Shown one piece after another: positions 1 to 6,009 of a stretch of 64,000 nucleotides of DNA (the first letter of the stretch is position 1; every line of letters starts with the position of its first letter). The position numbers were made by a program, and so were the translations under genes. Source of the stretch: Pacificibacter marinus (GTDB lineage Bacteria > Pseudomonadota > Alphaproteobacteria > Rhodobacterales > Rhodobacteraceae); NCBI RefSeq assembly GCF_900109555.1, contig NZ_FNZV01000004.1, positions 171,316 to 235,315 on the forward strand. Direction: 5' to 3'. Under the pieces are notes generated by a model. It saw only the letters and a list, made by a program, of their open reading frames with translations, did no database searches and had not been told where the DNA came from.

Positions 1-1226
1 CCCAATTGCGCGCGTGGCACAGTGTTTTGTACCGCGGTTGTGATGACGGGAAAGTTCATCCCAAGACCGGAGCCAAACAATATCAAAGCGCCGTAAAAGA
101 GTGGGTTGGCCATCTCAGGTGAGATTTGCGTGAGCCCAAGTGCGCCAAAGGTGGCCAAAAAGGTGCCGATGATTGGCAAAATGCGGTAGCGCCCTGTTCT
201 GCCCATGTAACGCCCTGCAATTGTTGAACCTGTCAGGATACCAACGGTCAGCGGGATAAGTTGCAGACCAGAACTTGTCGCGCTCGCGCCTTTTGCCATT
301 TGCAAAAAGACTGGTAAAAAGGTGATTGACCCCAACATCGCCGCACCTGTGAGCAGGGCCAAAAGTGTGGTGACGGTGAACACGTTCATCTTAAAGAGGG
401 ACAGGGGCAAAATAGGTTCTGCGGCCCGTAGTTCTGAGACGATAAATGCAGTTGTTGAGGCGACAAACAGCGTCATCAAACCAATCGCTTCCAAGCTAGA
501 CCATGCGATTTCTTTGCCGCCAAGTGCCGTGACCAGCACCAAAGACGCCAACGCGAGCGTTAGGGATATGGCCCCTGCAAAGTCAATCGCAGGTGATTTG
601 CGTACGCCCGTTGGTTTGAAACTCACCAAAAAGCCAACCAACGCCAAAGCGCCAATCGGTAGATTGATAAAGAAAATCCAGTGCCAGCTGAGTGCATCAA
701 CAAACCAGCCGCCCAAAAGAGGGCCGATGACGGAAGACAGACCAAAAACGCCAGCGAACACACCTTGGATTTTGCCGCGATCTTTGGGGGGCAAAACGTC
801 ACCGATGATTGACAGCGCCAGTACAAAAAGCCCGCCGCCGCCGAGCCCTTGGACAGCTCGTGCCAAAATCAAGAACACCATTGAAGATGCCAGACCACAT
901 AAAACGGATCCGACCAAAAAGATGGAAACTGAGATGAATACCACATTACGTCGACCATATAGGTCGCCAAATTTACCATACAGTGGTGCTGCGATGGTCG
1001 ACGCCAAAATATAGGATGTCACCACCCATGACAGATGATTGAGTCCGCCAAGGTCGGCGACGATTGTGGGCAATGCAGTTGAGACAATGGTTTGATCCAA
1101 CGCCGCCAAAAGCAATAAAACTGCGACTGATGCGATCACCAATCTAACCGATGTGGTTGGGGCGCTGTGTTCCGTTTGTGCGTTGTGGGGCGGGGGTGAT
1201 TCGATGGGGGGAGATGTATTCGTCAT
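1..1226 (-). CDS. MFS drug exporter, DHA2 (EmrB/QacA) type, 3' part missing
   Basis: Proton-driven inner-membrane exporter of the 14-helix DHA2 family, probably for a toxic small molecule. I translated the minus strand from ATG at 1224-1226; the frame stays open to the left edge, giving about 408 residues and leaving the C-terminus outside the window. A roughly 25-residue polar N-terminus leads into helix 1 and the segment LDQTIVSTALPTIVADLGG, typical of this family. The loop after helix 2 carries the motif-A-like GKFGDLYGRR, and helix 5 carries the antiporter motif C as GPLLGGWF. It diverges from a MarR regulator across a perfect palindrome, a common arrangement for a drug-inducible pump. 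The substrate cannot be told from sequence. Confidence 0.9.
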   Translation of the reverse strand, partial: MTNTSPPIESPPPHNAQTEHSAPTTSVRLVIASVAVLLLLAALDQTIVSTALPTIVADLGGLNHLSWVVTSYILASTIAAPLYGKFGDLYGRRNVVFISVSIFLVGSVLCGLASSMVFLILARAVQGLGGGGLFVLALSIIGDVLPPKDRGKIQGVFAGVFGLSSVIGPLLGGWFVDALSWHWIFFINLPIGALALVGFLVSFKPTGVRKSPAIDFAGAISLTLALASLVLVTALGGKEIAWSSLEAIGLMTLFVASTTAFIVSELRAAEPILPLSLFKMNVFTVTTLLALLTGAAMLGSITFLPVFLQMAKGASATSSGLQLIPLTVGILTGSTIAGRYMGRTGRYRILPIIGTFLATFGALGLTQISPEMANPLFYGALILFGSGLGMNFPVITTAVQNTVPRAQL

Positions 1227-1287
1227 GTGCGATCCTATTGCCAGTCCGTTTGGGGCTGTGGCTTGGCCTGTGATGTAACGTTTCACT

Positions 1288-1312
1288 ATATATGTGTCAA
1301 TGACACATATAT
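1288..1312. promoter_or_regulatory. 25-bp perfect palindrome, likely MarR operator
   Basis: Two 12-bp arms, ATATATGTGTCA and its exact reverse complement, flank one central base (1300). It lies between the divergent exporter and marR-type genes. On the minus strand a TTGACA lies inside it and is followed 17 bp later by TACATC, a plausible promoter for the exporter. A regulator bound to the palindrome would therefore cover the -35 box. Binding by the adjacent regulator is inferred from position and symmetry. Confidence 0.75.
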
Positions 1313-1356
1313 GACATTCGCACACACTTGACGTGCGCATATAAAAATGGCACCCA

Positions 1357-1962
1357 ATGCGCATGTCGCAAAAAACAACACCATCTTCGATCGTCTCATC
1401 GCAAAATTCACCGCGTCCATGCGACCCCCGCGTGCTCAGCCGCATTCCAGAACTGCTGGATCAAAAAGGGTTTTCGCCTGAAGCAATCGAAGCGTTGTTA
1501 CAGTTTGATGTTGCCAATTTTCAGTGGCGGCGGATGTGGGAACGCGAGGAATTTCGCGGTAAAGTTTTAAAAGGTCTGAGTGACACGTTGGAAGCCGCTT
1601 TGTTGCAGGGGCTTATTTCAGTGGCGCGTATTCAAGATGGCATTGGTCGGCCCGAACCTATGGCGCCGACTGTTGGTTTGGTGGCCGAAATGATGCAGGT
1701 CGATCCCTCGCGCGCTTCGCGAATTGTCGCAGATCTGGTCTCGCGTGGTTATGTTGAGCGCAGCGTGGCTCAGGATGACGCCCGCAAATCAGTCCTGATT
1801 GTAATGCCAAAAGGTTACGGACTTCTGGATGAATTCATGCAATCTAAATGGCTTTTGTTGATCCAGACCTTTGACGGTTGGGGGGATGACGATATCATGA
1901 TGTTTTCAAAGTTGTTCCAGCGCTTTGCCAGCTCTCTTGAACACGTTGTGCAGCAGCCCTAA
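1357..1962 (+). CDS. MarR-family transcriptional regulator
   Basis: Protein of 201 residues with a MarR-type winged helix in its second half. The helix-turn-helix is near residues 108-135 (VGLVAEMMQVDPSRASRIVA), followed by a wing with the family signature D-A-R-K (VERSVAQDDARKSVLIV). The N-terminal 60 residues are longer than in a minimal MarR protein of about 145 residues. ATG 1357 and ATG 1363 are both possible starts and neither has a strong Shine-Dalgarno sequence. It probably represses the divergent exporter and itself from the 1288-1312 palindrome and is released by a small ligand. The family is clear; the ligand is unknown. Confidence 0.85.
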   Translation: MRMSQKTTPSSIVSSQNSPRPCDPRVLSRIPELLDQKGFSPEAIEALLQFDVANFQWRRMWEREEFRGKVLKGLSDTLEAALLQGLISVARIQDGIGRPEPMAPTVGLVAEMMQVDPSRASRIVADLVSRGYVERSVAQDDARKSVLIVMPKGYGLLDEFMQSKWLLLIQTFDGWGDDDIMMFSKLFQRFASSLEHVVQQP

Positions 1963-2079
1963 GCGGACTTGCTGAATCTGGCTTGGACAGGTGCGCGATG
2001 CGCGATTTTGCCAAATTGAACCGCGAACAATTGCAGAACACCCTTTTCCTCGCCGCATGTCTGCATTAACGTTGCAGTT

Positions 2080-4737
2080 ATGAGTAGATTTGATGAAGAA
2101 GACGCCTTTGAGGCCGCCGTTGCCCCCAGTGGGGGTTCTTTGACGCAACGCGCTATGGCGGCGCGGCCCATGCCTTATTTGGATGGGCTTAATCCCGCGC
2201 AACGCGAAGCTGTCGAGACCTTGGATGGTCCCGTTTTGATGCTGGCGGGGGCTGGTACTGGTAAAACCAAAGCTTTGACTTGCCGCATCGCGCATCTGCT
2301 CAACACGGGGCGGGCGCGCCAGAACGAAATTCTGGCCGTGACTTTTACCAATAAAGCCGCGCGTGAAATGAAAAGCCGCGTGTCTGATTTGATGGGAAAT
2401 CCTGTCGCGGGCATGCCGTGCTTGGGGACGTTCCACTCGGTCTGTGTCAAACAATTGCGCCGTCACGCCGAACTTGTGGGTCTGAAATCCAATTTCACGA
2501 TTTTGGACACAGATGATGTGGTGCGCTTGCTCAAACAGCTGATCAAAGCCGAAGGCATTGACGAAAAACGCTGGCCAGCGCGTCAACTTGCCGGTGTGAT
2601 CGACGCATGGAAAAACCGTGCGCTGACGCCTGCCAAAGTGTCCGCGTCTGATGATGAGGCATTTAACGGCTATGGCGTAAAACTTTACCGCCAATATCAA
2701 GACCGTCTCAAGGCGTTGAATGCCTGTGATTTTGGCGATCTTTTGCTGCACATGGTGACGATATTTCAGACCCACCCCGATCTGCTGGATCAGTATCAAC
2801 GCTGGTATAAATACATTTTGGTGGACGAGTACCAAGATACCAACGTCGCGCAATATTTATGGCTGCGTTTGCTTGGGGCTGCGCATAAAAACGTCTGCTG
2901 TGTTGGCGATGATGATCAATCGATTTACGGTTGGCGCGGGGCCGAAGTTGGCAATATCTTGCGCTTTGAAAAAGATTTTCCGGGCGCGAAAGTCGTGCGG
3001 CTGGAACAAAACTACCGCTCTACGCCGCATATTCTTGCCGCCGCTTCGGGGGTGATTGCGGGCAATTCGAACCGTCTGGGTAAAGAGTTATGGACGGCAG
3101 AAACCGATGGCGAATTGGTGCGCTTGATCGGTCATTGGGATTATGAGGATGAGGCGCGCTCAATTGGCGAGAAGATTGAAGATCTCCGCGATGGAAAAGC
3201 ACTTGAGGCTAGGAAGCGGTACAATCCTCGATCAACGAGTTTTGCTGCGGAATTGGAGCGCCTCATCAAAAAGGGATTGCCGCCCGAAAGCGAAGACGAA
3301 TACCTGACACGAGTATTTACAACCGGAGCCGTTTATACTGACTTAAAAATTCAAAATACCGTTTTGGCATTGTTGCGTGACAAACCAAATGCAGAGAACA
3401 TGCTGAAGTCGGTACTCGCAAGTCCTGTAGACCGCTTCTCTCCTGATGAAATGGCCATTTTGGTGCGTGCCTCACATCAAATGCGTGCCTTTGAGGATCG
3501 CTTTCTCAAGATCGGTTTGGCTTACCGCGTCATTGGCGGGCCAAAATTTTACGAGCGTTTGGAATGTCGTGATGCCATCGCCTATTTCCGTGTGGTGATG
3601 CAGCCCGAAGACGATTTAGCGTTCGAGCGCATTATCAACACGCCCAAACGTGGTGTCGGCCCAAAAGCCTTGCTTGATATTCAATCAATGGCCCGTTCCA
3701 ATGGTGTGTCTTTGAAAGAAGGCGCGCGTTTGGCCGTTCAAGAGGGGCTGCTTAAAGGCAAAGCTAAGGGCGCTGTGGCGGAATTGGTCACTCAACTTGA
3801 TACATGGTCGTCGCTGGCCGAGCAACAAATCCGCTATCCTGGCCTTGATGACGAAGATGCTGTGGTCGAATCAGTCGATTACGTGCCCGCTGAGATTACC
3901 CATGTTGAATTGGCCGAGCGCATTTTGGATGAGAGCGGCTACACGACGATGTGGCAGAACGATAAAAACCCTGATTCTCCCGGGCGTTTGGAGAACCTCA
4001 AAGAGCTGGTCAAAGGCTTGGATGAGCACGACAACCTCAGCGGATTTTTGGAGAATGTGGCGTTGAGTGTCGACAATGATGCCAACGAATACGATCCAAA
4101 AGTCACCATCATGACGCTGCACGGGGCCAAGGGGCTTGAGTTTCCCGTGGTGTTTTTGCCCGGTTGGGAAGAAGGCCTTTTCCCATCGCAGCGGTCTATG
4201 GATGAAAGTGGCTTGAGTGGCCTCGAGGAAGAGCGGCGCTTGGCCTATGTGGGAATCACCCGCGCCGAAGAGCTGTGCACGATTTCCTTTGCGTCGAATC
4301 GTCCTGTATTTGGCCAATGGCAGTCGCAATTGCCGTCGCGCTTTATCGATGAAATCCCCGAAGAGCATGTCGATGTGTTGAGCCCCGCCAGTATGGGCAG
4401 TGGGTTTGGTTCGCCGCGCAGTGGCGATGGGTTTGGCGGCGGGTCTGCATCTTTCGATGACCGTGTGTCCGACGCTGATGTCTATAATTCTCCTGGTTGG
4501 AAGCGACTGAAAAGCCGTGCGCAGCGCAGTCCTGCGGCCAAACCCGTGACGCTGAATGTAAAAGCCACAACATCTTTCACGACGGGCGAACGGGTGTTTC
4601 ATATCAAATTTGGCTATGGTGAAGTTATGGATATCGACGGCGATAAGCTGACGATTGAATTTGATCATGCTGGGTCAAAAAAGCTTGTGGCGAGTTTCGT
4701 CAAACCTGCATCCGAGGCCAGTGACGCCCCTTTTTAA
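2080..4737 (+). CDS. uvrD: ATP-dependent 3'-5' DNA helicase UvrD/PcrA
   Basis: Superfamily 1A helicase that removes UvrC and the excised oligonucleotide in nucleotide excision repair and clears recombination intermediates. Visible motifs in order: Walker A GAGTGKT (residues 57-63), motif II VDEYQDT (about 248-254), motif III GDDDQSIYGWRG, motif IV LEQNYRST, and motif VI VGITRAEE near 725. After a Gly/Ser-rich linker the C-terminus has a Tudor-like domain (GERVFHIKFGYGEV...), the part that in PcrA contacts RNA polymerase. At 885 residues it is about 80 longer than expected; the excess lies around residues 371-454, inside domain 2A, and is described separately. ATG 2080 was chosen because the DEAD-like core starts about 35 residues later; the ribosome-binding site is weak. 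Confidence 0.96.
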   Translation: MSRFDEEDAFEAAVAPSGGSLTQRAMAARPMPYLDGLNPAQREAVETLDGPVLMLAGAGTGKTKALTCRIAHLLNTGRARQNEILAVTFTNKAAREMKSRVSDLMGNPVAGMPCLGTFHSVCVKQLRRHAELVGLKSNFTILDTDDVVRLLKQLIKAEGIDEKRWPARQLAGVIDAWKNRALTPAKVSASDDEAFNGYGVKLYRQYQDRLKALNACDFGDLLLHMVTIFQTHPDLLDQYQRWYKYILVDEYQDTNVAQYLWLRLLGAAHKNVCCVGDDDQSIYGWRGAEVGNILRFEKDFPGAKVVRLEQNYRSTPHILAAASGVIAGNSNRLGKELWTAETDGELVRLIGHWDYEDEARSIGEKIEDLRDGKALEARKRYNPRSTSFAAELERLIKKGLPPESEDEYLTRVFTTGAVYTDLKIQNTVLALLRDKPNAENMLKSVLASPVDRFSPDEMAILVRASHQMRAFEDRFLKIGLAYRVIGGPKFYERLECRDAIAYFRVVMQPEDDLAFERIINTPKRGVGPKALLDIQSMARSNGVSLKEGARLAVQEGLLKGKAKGAVAELVTQLDTWSSLAEQQIRYPGLDDEDAVVESVDYVPAEITHVELAERILDESGYTTMWQNDKNPDSPGRLENLKELVKGLDEHDNLSGFLENVALSVDNDANEYDPKVTIMTLHGAKGLEFPVVFLPGWEEGLFPSQRSMDESGLSGLEEERRLAYVGITRAEELCTISFASNRPVFGQWQSQLPSRFIDEIPEEHVDVLSPASMGSGFGSPRSGDGFGGGSASFDDRVSDADVYNSPGWKRLKSRAQRSPAAKPVTLNVKATTSFTTGERVFHIKFGYGEVMDIDGDKLTIEFDHAGSKKLVASFVKPASEASDAPF
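3193..3441 (+). other. In-frame insertion of about 80 codons within uvrD domain 2A
   Basis: In UvrD/PcrA proteins the segment matching YEDEARSIGEKIEDLRDG is normally followed within about 10-20 residues by the strand DEMAILVRAS. Here about 80 residues separate them (about 371-454). The inserted stretch is charged and probably helical (AAELERLIKKGLPPESEDEY, then VLALLRDKPNAENMLKS), has no cysteines, and carries no intein or Walker motif. Its codons are more AT-rich than the flanks (CGA, AGG, ACA, ATT), suggesting separate acquisition. The frame is intact, so the helicase is probably still made. The borders are approximate. Confidence 0.65.
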
Positions 4738-4960
4738 GGATGAAAGCCTTGTGCTTTATCTGGTCGCGCCCGGCATTGTTGCGGTGCGTGCAAACGCGAT
4801 GTCTGGAGTGTCGTGTATGAGCGAGCCTGTCTGAGGTGTCGCTTTGTCCGCCATTTGAATGCACGGCATTCCGATAGGCATAATCCCCGTTTCACCTTTT
4901 ATCGAAAGACCTGCGGCGGATACGCTGTTGGATCGGGCTGCGTGCTGTGGCCATTGCACA

Positions 4961-4998
4961 TAAAAACACCCGCGCCAGGGAGGAGGAGGCGCGGGTGT
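4961..4998 (-). terminator. Rho-independent terminator that is also the last cuckoo hairpin
   Basis: On the minus strand the 11-bp perfect stem ACACCCGCGCC/GGCGCGGGTGT is followed at once by UUUUU. Its 11-nt loop contains the CCUCCUCCC motif shared with the hairpins upstream. It closes the DUF1127/sRNA transcript. On the plus strand the same stem is followed by CTTTTG and could also weakly terminate transcripts leaving uvrD. Confidence 0.85.
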
Positions 4999-5031
4999 CT
5001 TTTGTCGAACCACGAGGGAGGATCGGGTTCG
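4966..5031 (-). ncRNA. Cuckoo/CcsR-type sRNA unit 6 (promoter-distal)
   Basis: Two hairpins on the minus strand: a 6-bp stem (CGAACC/GGTTCG on the plus strand, 5006-5011 with 5026-5031) whose loop keeps UCCUCCC but not the full CCUCCUCCC, then the strong 11-bp terminator hairpin at 4966-4998 with the full motif. It is the last of six tandem units after the DUF1127 gene. Ends are set at the stem limits; true processed ends are unknown. Confidence 0.75.
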
Positions 5032-5041
5032 GAAACTGAAT

Positions 5042-5112
5042 GCGGCAGTGTCAGGGAGGAAGGAGACGCTGCCGCCTTGGCTAAGGTCCCTCAGGGAGGA
5101 GGAGAAGAGACC
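5042..5112 (-). ncRNA. Cuckoo/CcsR-type sRNA unit 5
   Basis: On the minus strand a short hairpin (5085-5112) is followed after 9 nt by a long hairpin (5042-5075; arms GCGGCAGTGTC and GACGCTGCCGC with one mismatch). Both loops show UCCUCCC; the short hairpin has the full CCUCCUCCC, the long one a one-base variant. The short stem needs a G-U pair that only exists in the minus-strand RNA. Confidence 0.8.
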
Positions 5113-5123
5113 AAAGAAGGTGT

Positions 5124-5136
5124 GGGTGTTGAACCC
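5124..5136 (-). repeat. Inter-unit mini-hairpin, copy between units 5 and 4
   Basis: Four-bp stem GGGT/ACCC with a 5-nt loop, preceded on the minus strand by an AU-rich AAAAATTC stretch. It belongs to a set of four with copies at 5227, 5329 and 5748. Here the stem pair has changed on both sides relative to the GGGC/GCCC of the others, keeping the pairing. Confidence 0.6.
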
Positions 5137-5145
5137 GAATTTTTT

Positions 5146-5215
5146 GCGGTGATGTCAGGGAGGAGGAGACATCACCGCCTTGCTTTAGATCCCTCAGGGA
5201 GGAGGAGGAAGGATC
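5146..5215 (-). ncRNA. Cuckoo/CcsR-type sRNA unit 4
   Basis: A short hairpin (5188-5215, arms GATCCCTC and GAAGGATC, one G-U pair on the minus strand) is followed after 9 nt by a perfect 11-bp hairpin (5146-5156 with 5168-5178, GCGGTGATGTC/GACATCACCGC). The loop of the long hairpin is exactly 11 nt, AGGGAGGAGGA on the plus strand, so UCCUCCUCCCU in the RNA. This is the clearest unit of the array. Confidence 0.85.
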
Positions 5216-5226
5216 CAAATGAGCGT

Positions 5227-5239
5227 GGGCGTTTGGCCC
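5227..5239 (-). repeat. Inter-unit mini-hairpin, copy between units 4 and 3
   Basis: Stem GGGC/GCCC with a 5-nt loop, flanked by AAATTC on the minus-strand 5' side and a CACGCTC-like 3' flank. Nearly the same sequence stands in the leader of the DUF1127 gene. Confidence 0.6.
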
Positions 5240-5247
5240 GAATTTCT

Positions 5248-5316
5248 GCGGTGACGTCAGGGAGGAGGAGACATCACCGCCTTGCTTTAAGTCCCTCAGG
5301 GAGGAGGAGGAAGGAC
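5248..5316 (-). ncRNA. Cuckoo/CcsR-type sRNA unit 3
   Basis: A short hairpin (5291-5297 with 5310-5316, one G-U pair on the minus strand) is followed after 10 nt by a long hairpin (5248-5258 with 5270-5280). The long stem differs from unit 4 by one base, which is a C-A clash on the plus strand but a G-U pair on the minus strand. Both loops contain CCUCCUCCC. Its start lies 102 bp from those of both neighbouring units. Confidence 0.85.
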
Positions 5317-5328
5317 CAAAGAGCGTGT

Positions 5329-5341
5329 GGGCGTTAAGCCC
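5329..5341 (-). repeat. Inter-unit mini-hairpin, copy between units 3 and 2
   Basis: Stem GGGC/GCCC with a 5-nt loop, preceded on the minus strand by GAATTC and followed by CACACGCTC. Same placement relative to its units as the copies at 5124 and 5227, which suggests a processing signal. Confidence 0.6.
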
Positions 5342-5349
5342 GAATTCTT

Positions 5350-5416
5350 GCGATGAAGCAGGGAGGAGGAAGCTTCACCGCGTGGTCTTCAAGGCTTTAG
5401 GGAGGAGGAAAAAGCC
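5350..5416 (-). ncRNA. Cuckoo/CcsR-type sRNA unit 2
   Basis: A short hairpin (GGCTTT/AAAGCC, 5393-5398 with 5411-5416) is followed after 11 nt by a longer one (5350-5359 with 5372-5381, one pair being G-U only on the minus strand). Both loops carry CCUCCUCCC. Stem sequences differ from units 3-5 while pairing and loop are kept, as expected of a structured RNA. Confidence 0.83.
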
Positions 5417-5432
5417 AAGAATTCCAATATGT

Positions 5433-5496
5433 CGGCAGCGTTAGGGAGGAGGAAAACGCTGCCGTCGTACCAGGACCCAAGGGAGGAGAAGGGGCC
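5433..5496 (-). ncRNA. Cuckoo/CcsR-type sRNA unit 1 (promoter-proximal)
   Basis: The first unit after the DUF1127 stop codon. A weaker hairpin (5473-5478 with 5491-5496, one mismatch) has UCCUCCC in its loop. It is followed after 8 nt by a perfect 10-bp hairpin (5433-5442 with 5455-5464, CGGCAGCGTT/AACGCTGCCG) with the full CCUCCUCCC loop. Only 13 nt separate the DUF1127 stop codon from this unit, so both must come from one transcript unless a promoter lies inside the gene. Confidence 0.8.
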
Positions 5497-5509
5497 CGAT
5501 TTGTGAAAC

Positions 5510-5725
5510 TTAGTTGCCGTAGGCTGCTTCAAGAGCAACGGCTTTGATGCCGGCGCGGCTGAGGCCTAGGTCATTGAGGTCGCGATCTGTCAGGCTTTCC
5601 AGCTCAACAAGTGTTTCGCGGTAAACGCGGTAGCGCGCCATGCGCTGAGCGACAGAATTTTTGAAAGCAGTGAAGCGGGCAGTAAAGCCGAATTCAGCTG
5701 TTTGTGTTGCGTTAGCGTATGCCAT
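5510..5725 (-). CDS. ccaF1: Small DUF1127 protein, CcaF1-like RNA-binding protein
   Basis: Basic protein of 71 residues ending in the DUF1127 signature LESLTDRDLNDLGLSR followed by AGI. In Rhodobacter sphaeroides a small DUF1127 protein encoded directly before the CcsR sRNAs (CcaF1) binds RNA and affects sRNA maturation and turnover. The same gene order here, with CCUCCUCCC hairpins beginning 13 nt after the stop codon, supports that identity. It starts at ATG 5723-5725; the leader contains a copy of the mini-hairpin found between the sRNA units. In the relative, expression depends on stress sigma factors RpoHI/RpoHII; I could not pick out such a promoter with confidence here. Confidence 0.87.
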   Translation of the reverse strand: MAYANATQTAEFGFTARFTAFKNSVAQRMARYRVYRETLVELESLTDRDLNDLGLSRAGIKAVALEAAYGN

Positions 5726-5747
5726 CGTATGTAAACCTTAAGTGCGT

Positions 5748-5759
5748 GGGCTTTGGCCC
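5748..5759 (-). repeat. Mini-hairpin in the leader of the DUF1127 gene
   Basis: Stem GGGC/GCCC with a 4-nt loop, in the same flank context (AAATTCGGGC ... GCCCACGCAC on the minus strand) as the three copies between the sRNA units. It lies 23 nt upstream of the start codon, so all five or six products of the transcript may be released at the same kind of site. Confidence 0.55.
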
Positions 5760-5869
5760 GAATTTTATGTCTTGGCGTTTGCGACTGTTTGGTGTGTCGC
5801 TGTCTGCCTTGCTTGATACTGAATTTAGACGATTGCTGCAGATGCACAATCCATCCAATGATCATTGCC

Positions 5870-5890
5870 GCTATGCAGAAAATGCATAGC
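5870..5890. promoter_or_regulatory. 21-bp inverted repeat between ccaF1 and mrp
   Basis: Arms GCTATGCA and TGCATAGC are exact 8-bp reverse complements around 5 nt (GAAAA). The site sits about 145 bp upstream of the DUF1127 gene and 120 bp upstream of mrp, which diverge. It is not followed by a T tract in either direction, so an operator is more likely than a terminator. No known factor is recognised. Confidence 0.45.
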
Positions 5891-6009
5891 AAGTACTGAC
5901 CTATTTTTAAGCGCTTTGGAAACTTCTTGGGGAAAAGCCGATTGTCGTGGTGGTGTTGCCAGCGATTTGGCCCTATTTCAGGGGTAAGTTTGACACAAAG
6001 GGTATAGGT

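Noticed and set aside
1906..2853. Minus-strand open frame of 315 codons opposite the start of uvrD.
   Set aside because: It lies opposite strong helicase motifs, is rich in His/Gln/Arg as antisense frames are, and matches no family.
3193..3441. The uvrD insertion considered as an intein.
   Set aside because: It is far too short for an intein, has no Cys or Ser at the start junction and no His-Asn end.
4813..5337. Plus-strand open frame of 174 codons rich in Gly and Arg across the array.
   Set aside because: It reads through the hairpin repeats, has no ribosome-binding site or family similarity, and exists only because the repeats lack stops in that frame.
4966..5496. The GGGAGGAGG-rich stretch looked at first like a CRISPR array or simple tandem repeat.
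   Set aside because: The repeated part is an 11-nt loop inside stems whose arms vary and pair; there are no constant-length spacers and no cas genes. It fits an sRNA array.
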